Of a stretch of 64,000 bases of DNA, positions 38,544-51,825 are shown one piece after another. This DNA is from Cyprinodon diabolis (lineage: Eukaryota; Chordata; Actinopteri; Cyprinodontiformes; Cyprinodontidae), in NCBI GenBank assembly GCA_030533445.1, contig CM060082.1:35341317-35405316 (forward strand), read 5' to 3'. Position 1 is the stretch's first letter; each line of letters starts with the position of its first letter. The notes beneath the pieces are model-generated. The model did no database searches. It was not told where the DNA came from and saw nothing but the letters and a program-made list of their open reading frames with translations. The position numbers and the translations under genes were made by a program.

Positions 38544-41500
38544 ATGTCTGTAGCGGCCGGAGGGGGAGGAGGTTCCCCCTGCCTGGGCGCAGCTGCGGCC
38601 AGTTGCAGCACCGCCGGCGGCTCGTCCTACGCTGCTGCTGCGAGCGGAGGCGCGGGGGTGGCCGGGAGGTTGCCTGCCCGAGTGCTGGAGCACATTTTCT
38701 CCTATTTAGAGCTGTCTGACCTGATGCGCTGCTCGTTGGTCTGCTGGCACTGGAACAACATTCTAGCGGATGAGAACAGCGAGGTGTGGCGCAGCCTCAG
38801 CTCCAGGACTCTGAGCGATGAAGCCCTGCGGTCCGATATCCTGTGCAACCTGCCCACATACAGGGGGAAGGTAGGGTCACACACACCGGTTACATCTGGA
38901 GGAATGTGAGGAATGGCAAGTTTACTTCACTAATACACTTCAGCCTCGCTTTCCTTACATTTAGCAACACCAACCTTCTGTTATTTCTCTAGACGCTACA
39001 TTCTACTCAGTTTAAATTCAGTTTATTTCTATAGCGCCAATTCACAACACGTCATCTCAAGGCAATTTACAATTCAACCAGATCATAGAGTCAATTTGAT
39101 TCAAAGTTTTCTATATAAGGAAAACCAGCTGATTGCATCCACTCATAGACTCTTCAGCAATCCCTCACACTAAGCATGCTTGTAGCGACAGTGGAGAGGA
39201 AACCTCCAGCCGCACCAGGTACAGTGTCACTACCCGATCCTACCCGGAAGCGCAATCCGTTCTGCGCATGCGCGAACAGATATACATCCGGGTGTACATA
39301 AATAATGTAACCATGGTACTAAAACTTCTTATTTATATCCTTAACTTGCCAAATAATGCTAATACACATCTTTAAAAATGTTTTATGACTTGTCTGAGAC
39401 AATTTTTAAGCTTTTTACATTTTCTCCGTTAAACTGCTTCTCTGATGTCATCATCAGACATGCTCAGGGTAGTCCGACAAAATATGATTAAACCATGTTT
39501 ATCTGCGTTTTAGTTGGTTCTTTCTTTAGATTACGCACTATTAAGATTAAAATGAAGCAAAACCATAAAACTCAAAGACTAGATTTATGTCTAAATCCGA
39601 AGCCAAATAAAAGTTAGCCACCGGAAGTAGTATAGGATCCCATTTCCAGTGCAGATCGGGCAGAGACGACAGAAAAGGATTTTAAGGCATTTCATTTCTC
39701 AGGAAATACATTGTTAACTTTTAACACATTATATTGTAGCACCTTCACCATTTCTGGGGAGGGAAAATGTCAGTTAAGTATTTTTAAGAAAATAAAATTG
39801 AAAACGACCCGGATGTATATCTGGATGCGCAAATGAGCCGATAGCGCAGGTGCAGAACGGATCGTGCTTACAGGACGGATCGGGTAGTGAGACTCAGTGT
39901 GAGCGGCCATCTGCTGAGGCCGACTGGGGTTGAAGGAGACAGAAGCAGACACAACATAAAGTGGACTTTGTTTGTTTTACATGTTTTCAAATCAACTTCT
40001 TTCAAAACTGGTGCTTTGTTTTCACCTAGGAAGATATTGTAGGTTAGATTCAGCAAGCCGGGTGACCTGCTGCTTTGTTTTCCTGCATATTTAAGAAGAA
40101 ATCCCCAAAGTAACTGTAGCCATTTCGGTTGTATTTTTATGTCTAATCTTAAATTGAATTTGAAGACACTAATATTAGGTTGAATAATAAAAAAAAAATC
40201 TAAATTGTTCTATTCCGCATTAACATTAGGTTGATAGTCTGAGATTTCTAAGATGTGATCAACAGTCATTATTATATTTTAAAGGTATATATAACTTTTA
40301 AAACATATTCACATATTTTCACCTTGGAACCATCTGAGAAGATGTTTTTATCCATAATAATGAGGGAAAAAATTACTGTGGCGTTCATTTTTTTCCCCCC
40401 TACATATCTTGCAGGGGACTACTTTGATTGTAACACATCACCCAAAATCCATCATCCTCACCTTGAAGCCTCAGCGCAATGATGAGGGCATATTTGTACA
40501 GTTGTCGCCTGAGCTGGGGCTTTTTTGTGAAAAATAAAGAAGACGGGAAATTCTATGTCTAAAAAAAGAAATCATCCAAATCTGTAATTGGATTAAAGAG
40601 CCTCGTGTTTTTTGTTTTCTAATAACAAAGATACAGAAAACTTTCATATATAGGAGAATTGAGAGGGTATGATTAATTTGGTTATTCATTTTACAGAATA
40701 TTTTAGCTCCACAGCAGCCACGGACACAGTAAACGTTCCCTGCAAAATTAAACAATGTTTGAACTCATCCTAACTGAAAAAATATGTACTATTATTCCTG
40801 CTTTTGATATTGGAACATACTAAAAGGGTGATTGTTCTCTTGTCCTCCTCAGCTTAAGGCTTTCCAACATGCCCTAAGCTCCCATGACTGTTCCCGTAAT
40901 GTTTACGTAAAGAAGAACGGCTTCACCCTGCACCGCAACCCTATAGCCCAGAGCACGGACGGCGCGCGGGGCAAGATCGGCTTCACAGAAGGCCGGCATG
41001 CGTGGGAGATATGGTGGGAGGGCCCCCTCGGCACCGTGGCGGTGATAGGCATCGCCACAAAGCGAGCTGCCATGCAGTGCCAGGGCTATGTAGCCCTGCT
41101 GGGCAGCGACGACCAGAGCTGGGGCTGGAACTTGGTGGATAATAACCTGCTTCATAACGGGGAGGTCAGCGGGAACTTCCCGCAGTGCAACAACGCGCCC
41201 AAATATCAGGTGGGTGCAGCGGCCGAGATGAAGGCTGCTATGGTTTTAGTAAGACAAAGGCTGCTGTGAGATTCTCTAATGTACACCGAGGTTAGATCTT
41301 TGAAGAGTTGAATTATTTCACTACTTTCTGCATAGTTCTGACTATGCAGCTTATGATTTTTACACCTACAGGGATCCAACTGTTTGTTAGCTAATGAAAA
41401 CAAACAAAAAAAATTGAGTGTCTCAGAAAATAAAAACATGACCAATTCAACATGTTCAAAGTTCCATATAGATTCTTTAAGCTATTGTCTTAAAGTTCAT

Positions 41501-42696
41501 GGATAAGACTGCAGACTGTATGCATGTTGAGGCGAAAAAACAAGTTTAATTGAATGAACAAGCAGGGATTATTGCACATTTTGAGGTTTTTGGAAGATCC
41601 GCATAGCAACCTAGCAAGACATTTGAGACCATTTCACTTTTATCAAACAGGAGAAGAGAGGCTCTAAACACAAAAATGCAATCTACCTGAAATTTACCAA
41701 AAACGATCCTGTCTCTGTGTTTTTAACCTTTCAAAACACAGAGATAGTCTTCTATAGGCAGAAACTTTTTAGTTTAAAATACATTAAACTAGTCTGACAT
41801 TAGATTTTCTTAAGGTGTCGCTATTAGCTTTAAGCCATAACCATTAATATAATAGAGCAATCACATTTGGAATTGAATTGCTAATATAACTTCTTATGAA
41901 ACTTGCTCTTGTTTTTAGCTCATCTTGTTAGTCTATTTAAACTAAATCAAACCGTTTAATTGCTGTGTTTGTTTTTTGAACAGATCTCTCTTTTAAATGA
42001 GATCTTGGATCTAAACGAGACAACCTGTTTAAATAAAACTGAAATGAAAAATTTATGTATTCAAAGATTTGTTTGCTTTAACTGAAAACAGAAAAGCGAC
42101 AATAGAAGAAAAAGTACAGTCACCAACAAATTGACTGTTAAAGTTCTTAAGTTTTATCCTTATCTTGTGGTATTTTGGTATTTTGTTGTGCTAAATTTTG
42201 CAAGAAATCTTGCTAGCTTAATATTTTTCATAATTATTTTTGTTGGGTAAAACAAACCTGCATTAGTGGGTTAAATAGCATTAGCTGTTCAGTTAGCTAG
42301 CTACTCAAACCTCAAACAAGCACCTTCTCTCTTTAAAAAAATAAAAACATCAATTAAAATGTAGGCGTTTTTATGAGCTTAAACATAATCGTTATACTGG
42401 TAAATGGCTCACAGCTATACTCATAGCAGCTTTAATATTGTTTAACAATTCTTTTCTTAAAGATGAATTTTTAATGTTATCAAACGCTGTCATGTGATCG
42501 TTGTTGACAGATTGGGGAACGAATACGAGTGATCCTTGACATGGACGACAAGACGTTAGCCTTTGAGAGAGGCTTCGAGTTCCTTGGAATTGCTTTCCGT
42601 GGACTACCAAAGGTCTGCCTGTTCCCCGCTGTCTCCGCGGTGTACGGCAACACGGAAGTCACCATGGTTTATCTGGGGAAACCTCTGGACGGATAG
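38544..42696 (+). CDS. fbxo45: FBXO45, F-box/SPRY ubiquitin-ligase subunit
   Basis: Substrate-recognition subunit of an atypical SKP1-containing E3 ligase with the RING protein MYCBP2/PHR1, active in synapse and axon development. Three exons: 38544-38870, 40853-41209, 42511-42696. The total is 870 nt, 289 aa plus stop (human 286). Residues 1-41 are a Gly/Ala/Ser-rich leader. The F-box follows ([20 protein letters not shown], then [10 protein letters not shown]). The SPRY domain has [60 protein letters not shown] and ends [18 protein letters not shown]. The ATG at 38544 is the first in frame; only a GTG lies upstream. Intron 1 carries a nested transposon. The AATAAA at 43353 would give a 3'UTR of about 680 bases; another AATAAA at 43035 could give a shorter one. 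Confidence 0.97.
39003..40000 (+). mobile_element. fish interspersed repeat, split by a MITE
   Basis: 39003-39227 (TTCAGTTTATTTCTATAGCG, ATGCTTGTAGCGACAGTGGA, GAGGAAACCTCCAGC) and 39890-39960 (CTCAGTGTGAGCGGCCATCT, CCGACTGGGG, GAGACAGAAGCAGACACAAC) are consecutive parts of one common fish repeat. A TIR element at 39228-39889 separates them. Confidence 0.65.
39228..39889. mobile_element. TIR element with CACTACCCGATCC ends
   Basis: The left end (CACTACCCGATCCTACCCGG, then GCGCAATCCGTTCTGCGC) is mirrored at the right end (GAACGGATCGTGC, GACGGATCGGGTAGTG). Both sides also share the internal GATATACATCCGGGT / ACCCGGATGTATATC block. It is 662 bases with no coding frame. Confidence 0.75.
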
Positions 42697-43352
42697 ACGC
42701 ACATTTAGCTGTTTTCGCGAGCGGACTGCTAATGTGACAGAGGCTGAGGCAAAGCGGACGTTAAAACAAGGCCCAGGCTCTTCAACTACAGCCACACCAG
42801 GAGAACACTCGGACCATCGCCAATATGTTTCTGTATCAACGTGGAAAGATTCCACTTTTACGGTTTGGCTGCCGCACTGTTTTGTTCACAGGATACTAGA
42901 GCATAGTTTTATCTCATATATTTCCGATGAATAGCGCTAAACAAATATCTAAGACTTTATATCTGCTTTGAAGCCCGAAACTACTCTAAACTGTCAGAAA
43001 CTTTAACATTTGAAGTGCAAACGGTACTGGTTAAAATAAACTGTTATGGTGTGTGAGGTAGTTAAAGCAACACTCTGTGGGTTAGCCGAAGTCTTCTATT
43101 ATATCAATGAACTGAAACTGAATCATTGTGACCTGAAGGTTGACTTTGATATATTTAAAAATGGAGTGCATGATTTGCAGATGTCGTTATTTCTTATTAA
43201 AAACAACAAAAACAGAAAAAAACTCAAACAGAGCAAATCATGCCTGTCTCCTGATGATGTGTCCTTTTTAATGTGCTACTGTAGTATTACATGTTATTTA
43301 TTTTGTGATTTTATCTCCGGTACTATAGACACTGTATGGTTGTATGGCCTGA

Positions 43353-43358
43353 AATAAA
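43353..43358 (+). promoter_or_regulatory. FBXO45 poly(A) signal
   Basis: AATAAA near the end of the inferred 3'UTR; an alternative AATAAA is at 43035-43040. Confidence 0.6.
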
Positions 43359-43399
43359 GTCCTTATGGTGCCACTATAACTAAGATTGCTGTGTTTATT

Positions 43400-44550
43400 T
43401 CTTAGATATTTACAGAAGCGTATTGCAGTTACTGGAAAAATAGAAATTGGACTGTTTTTCTGAATTAACACAACAACTTTTTATAACAATGTTGATTTCT
43501 CCTCATTTTTATAAAAATCTTAACATTCAATTTTTTCTGAATTAATATGGAGACTTTTTATAAGAATAAAATTATTCTTTTTTCAGTGTTTACAAGATTA
43601 CTTTTTATTTAAAAAATGGTTTTAATTCATAGACAAAATATATATAAGAAGTAAGATCATCTAAATAAATGAGGTTTTAAGAAGATGTGCATCTAGCTGC
43701 CTACATCTAACCTCGTGCCACTCTGCGGCAACAGCTCATATCAGATGTTTTTGATTCTATGAGTTATTTATGTCATTGAGAAAGTCACAGAGGGAAGATA
43801 ATGTTGCAAATACTGTCATACAATCATCAACATGGTTGACTGTAATGTAGAATGTGTTTTTCCAAATGTGTTTTTTTTTTGTGTGTGTTAAGCTTGGTGT
43901 AACCGAAAACATTTCATAAAGGTTTTACACCAATTGAACCCACCTCCAGCCTCTCCTCCACCATCATAGCTAAGCTTCATCAGCGTGTCATTCCTCCTTG
44001 TCATTCTTACTGCGTTCCCTGTCTCGTCTTAACCGGTCCGGCAGAAGACCGCCATGTGGAGCCTGGTTCTGCCAGAGGTTTCTTCCAAACGGGGATTTTG
44101 TCCTCTCCACTGTCGCTCCATGCTTGCTCATCATGGACAGGTTCTTTCAACCTGTGTTATCCAAGTGGATTTCCATCTTCCAGGTCCCTGAGTGAAGCTC
44201 TAGTATCAGCTCACACAGTCCACTGGATCTCCCCATAAAGCTCAGCAGACCGTCTCGCTAACCAGCAGTCTACAGACTGACCAACTTCATCTATCTCCAC
44301 CACCAGTTTCAGGCCTGGGGGGGAACAGCCCTATTCTTTGCTCCTGTTAATGCATATCTATCAAAATTCAGCGCTATGTTTCCTGCAGAGGTCTGAGCGC
44401 CAAAGACAAATTAATTGTATCAATAAATTTATCCTAATTGTCCTTTTCTCTTCGTGTGAGTTTTTCAGATTGAATTAAGAACACTGACCTTAACAGAGGC
44501 AGGTAAAGCATTAGGTACTGTGAGTCTATGTACTCTTGTAGTAATATAGT
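43400..44550. other. intergenic with a fish interspersed repeat
   Basis: 43400-43930 is AT-rich with nothing recognised. About 44060-44140 matches a frequent fish repeat (GAGCCTGGTTCTGCCAGAGG, TTTCTTCC, CCTCTCCACTGTCGC, CATGCTTGCTCATC). No gene is seen. Confidence 0.5.
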
Positions 44551-44559
44551 TTCACACAT

Positions 44560-46620
44560 GCCTGTATAAATTCTCAGTCATCCGGGTCATTGCAACCACA
44601 AACAGGCTTAAATTGGACCGCAACCAAACTTTGGCTCATATGTTTTAAGCGGTTTGGACACATATTCAGGAGTCAAAAGAGACACCTCTGATAGATCACA
44701 ATGACACGGCAATTAACATGGGGAAAATGCGCAAATCACCAAAAACCGATGGGTACGAAATCTTTCGAGCAGAGAACTTACCCAATCAGAACTCAATTTT
44801 GCGGTAACCCCTAGGCAACTTCCAGTAACAGAACTCAGTAATGCAGCTGAATCGGCCATCAAAAGTAACATGGCAGAAGCGGGAGAACTTAGACTAAGAA
44901 AGTGACAGCAGCTCTGACTAAGGCACAATTGGCCACTTTCAACATTACCAAACAGGAAAGTATGGCGCTTACCTCTCAAGGTAAAGGAAACATCACCATT
45001 TTGCCAGCAGACAAACACGGATACACCGTGGTACTCAGCACAACTGACTACCATGAGAAACAAAGTCATCTACTAATGGACAGTAACACCTATGGGCCAT
45101 ACAATGCATATATGGTCTTCCAAAAAAAAAAAAACACAAAGAAGGGGTCCCAATCAGGCCCATTGTCAGCAGTGTTAACTCAGTGACACACAATATTGCA
45201 AAACACCTGACCACAGTTTTGGCTCCGTTGGTTGTAAACACTCCACACCACATACAAAACTCCAAAGATTTTATTTCCAAAGTCCAGCATTTGTGACTGG
45301 CTCCATGTGAAGCCATCTTTTCTTTCGATGGAACCTCTCTCTTCACTTGCATTCCCACATCAGAAAACGTGAATACAGTCAAGACACAACTGGAACATTA
45401 TGAATCCCTGAAAGACATTACCTAACCAGATTTGTGACCTGTTGGACGTATGCCTATCAACCACATACTTCACATACAGTGATAGCTTTTACCGACAGAA
45501 ACATGGCTTAACCATGGGTTCCATGAGTTTCACTCATTGTTGCCAATATCTATATAAAGGAGATGGAGAGCAGAGGACTGATTCAGATAAGTGGATGGCA
45601 CCTGGGTCAAGATCCAAACCCAGTAAGTAGAGGCATTCACCAATCACATCAACTGAGCGGACAGAAACATAAATTTCACTAGAGGTGCCAAGAAAAAAAT
45701 GTTGCCCTTTCTGGACTGCTATGCAGATTGGGGAAAATGGGAGTCTTAATACTGATGTTTATTCATTTTGACTTGCATCACTCGGTGGAACATCAACTTT
45801 TTCTGATCAGAACTCTGAGTTACCAGGCCAAAAATATTCCTTCAGTTACAGAGGACAAATGAAAAGAACAAAAATACATTAGGAAATTAGTTGAAGCATG
45901 GGGTTATCCAAAGTGGCTGCTTGTTAAGTCTGCTAAAACATCTGGACATCTAAACATCTACAACATACAAATGAATTTCAACCCCAACCATACTCCGAGA
46001 CAAAAGCTGGTTCGTCCTAAAGACAGAAAATCTCAAATTAAGCCGAGCAGCAGTGTGTATGTGATTCAGTGCAGCAAGGACTGCACGGCCTCGTATATTG
46101 TAGAAACCAAACATAATAACACAACGTAGGAGTGTCAGCAGCTGTGGGGGAAATTCAGCTGTACACTTGAACCTCAAAAACAAAGGACAGACCTTGGGAG
46201 ACCAAAGTGTTCAAATTTTGGACAGAGAGGACAGATGGTTTTAAAGAGGCATCAAGGAAGCCATTTTTGTGAAAAGAGAAAAAACATAGATTGCAGTTTC
46301 AGCTTCCAAGCATTTCAGTCATGGAACTCATTCCAAAGAGCTTAAACGAGCCCTACCATTATGATTCAAAAGACCAAGCATATAGTCCACGCACAACAAA
46401 AAGCTCAAACAATCCAGAAGAGCAAAGGATGGCTATTTGATTTGGATCTGGAATGTTTGCAGGAAGATCGACCTCCATGCTGCTTACATACTTTAGCACT
46501 CCAACTAGAGTTTGCTCTGGTGCAAACCAATAGAACGGACAAAGACTCCTGGATGTGTGTCAAAATGTCAAAAAACTGAACAAAGGTCTGGTTGCCTTCC
46601 AATCTAAGCACGTTTGTGAT
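44560..46620 (+). mobile_element. Penelope-like retroelement, long decayed copy
   Basis: The order of relics is that of a Penelope-type element. An N-terminal block at about 44780 has LNFAVTPRQLPVTELSNAAE. Next come KAQLATFNITKQESMALTSQ and GNITILPADKHGYTVVLSTT (44930-45050). Reverse-transcriptase parts follow, IRPIVSSVNSVTHNIAKHLT (about 45160) and SFDGTSLFTCIPTSENVNTV (about 45320). A zinc/linker and GIY-YIG-like end comes last, with VYVIQCSKDC and NLKNKGQTLGDQS (46050-46210). Many stops and frameshifts are present, so it is inactive. PADKG and YDVTSLF-like motifs identify the RT class; the exact subfamily is not resolved. Confidence 0.75.
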
Positions 46621-49285
46621 AGTTTCACACAGTGCCAGGCCAGTTCAGATAGATAGCTAAATCCTCATTTAAAAATCTGTTGTTATTTTTATCATTAGAT
46701 TATATTAATTATTGGAATGCTTTTGGCCTGTGATTGTAGTATAATGTTGATCAGATAAGAAATTACTAGAGCATTTATTTTATGGAGAAAAAAGGCCAAC
46801 ATTTAGAGGCAGACCTTTTTACTGTTTGATGCTGTAGAATGAAATCTATGACCGTATAGAATAGCGCTGAGTAAAACCTATATACATATTAGTTTTTATC
46901 TACATTATTTGTAGATCTGTGTTAAAATATTCTTTGATATCCATATAGATTTTAATACATACAATGCTAAACTTAAAGAAATAATGGCAACATTGAAAGG
47001 ATGGGACGCAAAAAAAAAAAAAACAAAAGCATGGGGAGAAAGTGGCTTAATAGAAATCAATATTGTAAATGATGCATGATGTCAGCAACCACAGTCATTT
47101 CAGTTCAGTCTGTTTCTCAGCCTTTTTTTAACTTCAAAGGATGAAATTGGAACTTTACAGCTTCTTTTTTTTTTTTTTACAATTATGTGTTTGTTTAAAA
47201 CATTTTGTATCCATACACTAAACCTTGTGGTAAAGGCTGCAACCCAATTAACACTTTTCTTTCTCAAAATGGCGAAAAAATGTAACAGGAAGTTAAAACA
47301 ACAGGAGCATGAAGGTTTTATCCCTTTATTTGGTGGCACCTAGTGAGCTTTCACCTACTTTAAATGTTTTTTTTTTTTTTTTTTTATAAGGTTAATATAA
47401 ATTTCTTTGGTCAGACTTTTATGTTTGCTCATAATAACCTCTAAAGAGCTGGACTAGAACATAAAGGGGCCAGTACCAGAGTGAATTTCTAGCTGGAAAA
47501 AATCTGATTCTGGTGCTGAGTTCCTACTGTCCTGAAAGGTGACAGAGCCTATGGACTTCCAGTCAGGTCTGCCTCCCTTATCTTTATTTGGAACCTGTTG
47601 GTTTACTGTACATTGACTAAATGATGGTTGGATTTCTTGTATGAAGCTTAAGCGGCCTACGATCCCCAACAATACGTACTATTGGAAGAGAGGATTTTTT
47701 TTGTTTTGTTTTTCTAATGAAATGCATGAGTCTGAACAACTTGAACATGTTCCTATGTTCCTTTTCTTTTTTATCAGCCCTCAGGCTTAGTCCTTCTTTA
47801 CTTACAACTAGTCAATAAGTGCAGCATAGCATCACTTTTGCAGGAAATGTGATAGCCTCATCAGTTGATGGGCGGGGAAAACTGTAAATGTGTTCAGTCT
47901 GTTGTCTAAAGCTTTGTCTTCCTGGTATGGCCTCTTTGCATGAGTGAAAGACACTTAGGAGCAGGATATTTAAGTTCTAATGATGATGATTTGGGGTAAA
48001 TACGCTTAAACTATCCTTGTCTGCAAAAGAATAAGATCAACACTGACAAAATTGCTCATAGGATGTGCAGTGACTGTCTTTGATATATATTTATAGTTCT
48101 ATATTATGAAGGTGTTGGTAAGTGATAATTGTTTTGTTTTTGTCCTTTGCAAGCACTCAAACTTTACAGTGTTGATCCTGATTTCCACTTATAATCATTA
48201 GAGTGGGTTTATTTCCATTTCAAAAGATAAAAAAAAAGATAATTGAGCCCATTAAAAAGAAAATTACCCTTGACCTTTAATAACCTTTTCTCTGCCTCTG
48301 CAGCACTCAGCTCATTAAAAATTAATACAACTCCTCTAGTGGTGATAAAGTTTGAATTTTAATGTTTCTGGTCATTTTTGTAAATGTCTTCTCTAATTTA
48401 TGAAATACAGAAAACATTAGGAATATATCAATGTGCCCACATTTAAGGATGCCTAATAAAAATGTTACTTAAATCGCTGAAAATTAACGATATGTCATAC
48501 TTGCATTTGCTGCAATAATATCCTAATAAAGAAGGTGTGTAAATACATGATTTCACAGCAAACTCAAAAAGGTCCTAAAAATTAGACTTGCAAACATGCA
48601 AAAAACAAGCAGTAAATACATGCTGCAACACAAAACCGGTTTCAATTAAATTCAAATTTGAGCTTTAGACATTCTTAAAACATCAGGTTTCTTTTGAGCT
48701 CAAAACTAAAAAACGTGGTTTAAATAAAAAAAAAAACAATAATGAATCATGGGTGCATGGAATATGGATTATACAGGACCTCTGACTGGGCTGCTGCAAA
48801 GTTTATATAGAAGGATGGAAAGATGAATAAATAAGGTTAAAATGCATGCAGTTCCTCATATTACCAGTAGGGTTAACAACCTTGCAGTGCAAATGCTATT
48901 TGCACTGCAAGGTTGTTTTTTGTATCCAATTTTTCTTAACGTTTTTTAAAAACTTTACTAACAAAGTATTAGAAGTGTATAATGTATAAATGTAAAACAT
49001 TGGTAATAATTTAGAACAAATTTTGAACAGAATTCAAAAAATTGTTAATGAAAAAAACAGGAGGATTTAAAAAACAAAATAATATAAATTTATTTCATGA
49101 TATTGGATAAGATGCAGATCCTTTACAATATGGAGAGTTCTAAAAGCTTTTTATTTTTTCACATTTTGGATAGAGTTTATACAAAATGTAAGTTTTACAA
49201 GAACTAGACAAATGCAAGGTTTAGATCCAGTCCATTTGCACTTTTAAATGTGACATTTGCCGAGAATTATTAACAGTTGCATAAT
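46621..49285. other. intergenic, no gene recognised
   Basis: AT-rich sequence with A and T runs. The only structured item is the hairpin at 48875-48917. No convincing coding exon on either strand. Confidence 0.5.
48875..48917. repeat. perfect 20-bp inverted repeat, 3-base loop
   Basis: The left arm AACAACCTTGCAGTGCAAAT is followed by GCT and then the exact reverse complement. The loop is too short for a microRNA precursor. Confidence 0.9.
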
Positions 49286-49289
49286 ATAA

Positions 49290-49610
49290 ATCATGGACGA
49301 CAGTGACAGCAGGTGCAGGATTTTGCCCTGCAATTGTAAGGTTGTCAGTTCGAGCCCCGGAGTCGTTCAGTGTCGTTGTGTCCTTGGGCAAGACACTTGC
49401 CGCATTGCCTACTGATAGTGGTCAGAGGGCCCAGTGACACCAATGTACAGCAGCCTCGCTTCTGCCAGTGAGCCCCAGGGCAGCGTTGTGGCTACAATGT
49501 AGTATAGCATCATCAGTGTGTGTGTGAGTATGTGAATAAATGAATGTATTGTAAAACGCTTTAAGTCTCCTGACTTGGAAAAAAAAAAAGTGCTATGTAA
49601 GAGGAGGCAA
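49290..49610 (+). mobile_element. tRNA-derived SINE
   Basis: A B-box-like GTTCGAGCC is at 49348-49356. The conserved fish SINE body follows (GTGTCCTTGGGCAAGACACT, GCCTCGCTTCTGCCAGTG, CCCCAGGGCAGC), and the tail runs TGTAAAACGCTTTAAG to AAGTGCTATGTAAG. The tRNA head is damaged. Confidence 0.8.
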
Positions 49611-49619
49611 TTTACTATA

Positions 49620-51825
49620 AAGCATCTGATTTAAAAATTAATTACATAAAATGTATGACAATGATTAAAACATACCTCCTCCACCTTGTTGTTAATGCAG
49701 TAATTCTGTATAATTTTGACACTAATCGTATAATTATGTTTTCCCTTTATTTCCTGTGTTACCCCCAAGCTAAGGCCTTGAACCTTTTCCAAATCACCAT
49801 TTGTAGCGTTCACTGACTGGAAAAAGGTATTAATGCATATAACGCTGCTGTATACTTTGTAATTTTATACCCTCTTTGTCATTGCTGTGCTGCTCATACC
49901 CATCTTCAGCAATCCATGATGAAGAGTTGCCACTCGAACACAGGGCAGCACAAAAACGAAAAAAAGACCTACTCACACCTAATGTCACATTAGGCAGTAG
50001 CGTGCTATGTCAGTGACACACAGGATGTACTGTATGGTCACTAATTATCCCATTATTTAGATCCGCTATCTCTATTCAGTTAAAAAAAATCTTTACACAT
50101 CTGTAAAGAGATGTTCTGGTTACTGTAAGGTTGGTTCTGTTGTATGGAAGCCCTGGGGAAGACAGTTGGGTGAGAAAAATAAAAAAAAAATAGTAGAAAG
50201 TCACATTTCACTAGATGGCAGTAATGTACTCACAAAGGTGGACAACAGTGGAGACAAGAAGAAATCATCAAACAGAACCAATACATTTTGCATTATACAA
50301 AATAATAATAATGCATGATTAACTTAAAACTATACAGTGACAAACTATTATTGAGGTAATTCTATAGATGTTAAAAATCCTTTTTTTTATTGTTATTTTA
50401 GGAAAGCCTACTCATCACCAAGGACATATGCACTCTCTCACACCTCCTCCACAGTTCCCACCCGAAAAAAGCACTCAAAGTTAACCCTGTCATGCATTGC
50501 TATCGTTGACACATCGTTCATTTAAAGTGCTGATACCATTTAGCCCCAAATTTTTGATACTACTTGTAGATTTGTGTTCAACGTAATCTTTTCAATATGT
50601 CTTTTTGACAAGACATAAGATTAACACACATAAAGTGGCCAAGCTAGAGTCTACTTGGATCTGATGGAGAATCTGTGAAACTCAGAGAAGGTTATCATCA
50701 AAGATAGACTACTGGAAAACAAGATGGAGGTCTCAAATTGGAAACACTAGTGGAAACATGCAAACAACTGGTCAACAATTATAAGAAGAGTTTCTATTGT
50801 TGTGCTAATAAGGGTTTTTCCACCAGACAAAGATATTTCAGATCATTCTGTTGCCAGATTTGGCAGGTTTTAGGTGTGATGATAATAATTAACAGCGATC
50901 TGTAACGAAAGGACACAGAGAAACGGCTTCTTTCACACCATTTAATGTGACAAAAGAAAACTGTTCTATGCAAGAAGGAATAATCTACAAAAGAAATGTT
51001 GCTTTACTTAAAAAAGCCAAAAGGTACCATTTTAAAAAAAAGTTCCTATGAAGAATAGTTTAAATTATGATCTATTTGTCTATAATCTTCTTGCATAATT
51101 CAGGCAAATTCTGGACCCCTGTGTCGGCAGAATAGGAAGGTTTCGGCTGCTCTCCCTATTCCCAGTTAGTTTTGACGTATCTCTTTGCGTAAACCCAAAT
51201 GTGTCTAAATTTAACCATTGCTATATCAAAAGATAAAGTTTAAGAACTTGGAGATGGTCCTTTTTTAAAACTCTATTCACCTGGTGTGTGATGCACATGC
51301 AGCTCAGTGTAGTATCCGGTTTGTTGCCCAACAACTTTTAGCTTATTTAGCTCTCATGTTAAATGGGGAACTCAGACCGCCATAAAGCAGCACTCTGGGT
51401 CACATGACTCACTTAACGACTGATCCGATCCTCTCAGATCACATAGGCCAGTTATTGAAAAGAGCAGCCCTCATGAAACATCTATAAGCACCATGTGCTG
51501 CATTTTGATAATTAAATATATCTCAAATTAACATAATACTTTGTTGAAAAGCTTCTCTTTAATGGTCTTTGAATCTGACTTGTGGTACAAAGAATCTTTG
51601 TTAGCTACTGTCAAAACCAGATCTATGGCATTGGACACCCTGTTTTCAATAAACTCTACCAGTTCTGAAAGTTAAAATGATTTAAAACCTTGATAATGGC
51701 TTGAAAAGCTGCTGGCTCTCCTGTGTTGTGACACAGGTTTGTGTAATTGTTTTTTGGTTTCTTAGATGCATGTTGAAATTACATATGTGGCAGGAATTTC
51801 AGAGGAACCCAGGAGTATTTCTTCT
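49620..51825. other. intergenic, no gene recognised
   Basis: No exon or repeat family that I can name. Composition is AT-rich throughout. Nothing is supported here. Confidence 0.45.

Noticed and set aside
38417..38693. Minus-strand frames over FBXO45 exon 1
   Set aside because: They arise from the GC-rich Gly/Ala leader in antisense.
40874..41155. 93-codon minus-strand frame
   Set aside because: Shadow of FBXO45 exon 2, which is a highly conserved SPRY exon on the plus strand.
44902..45186. Intact reverse-transcriptase gene
   Set aside because: The Penelope-like frame is broken many times before and after this stretch.
48875..48917. microRNA precursor
   Set aside because: The 3-base loop and 20-bp perfect stem do not fit Drosha/Dicer substrates.
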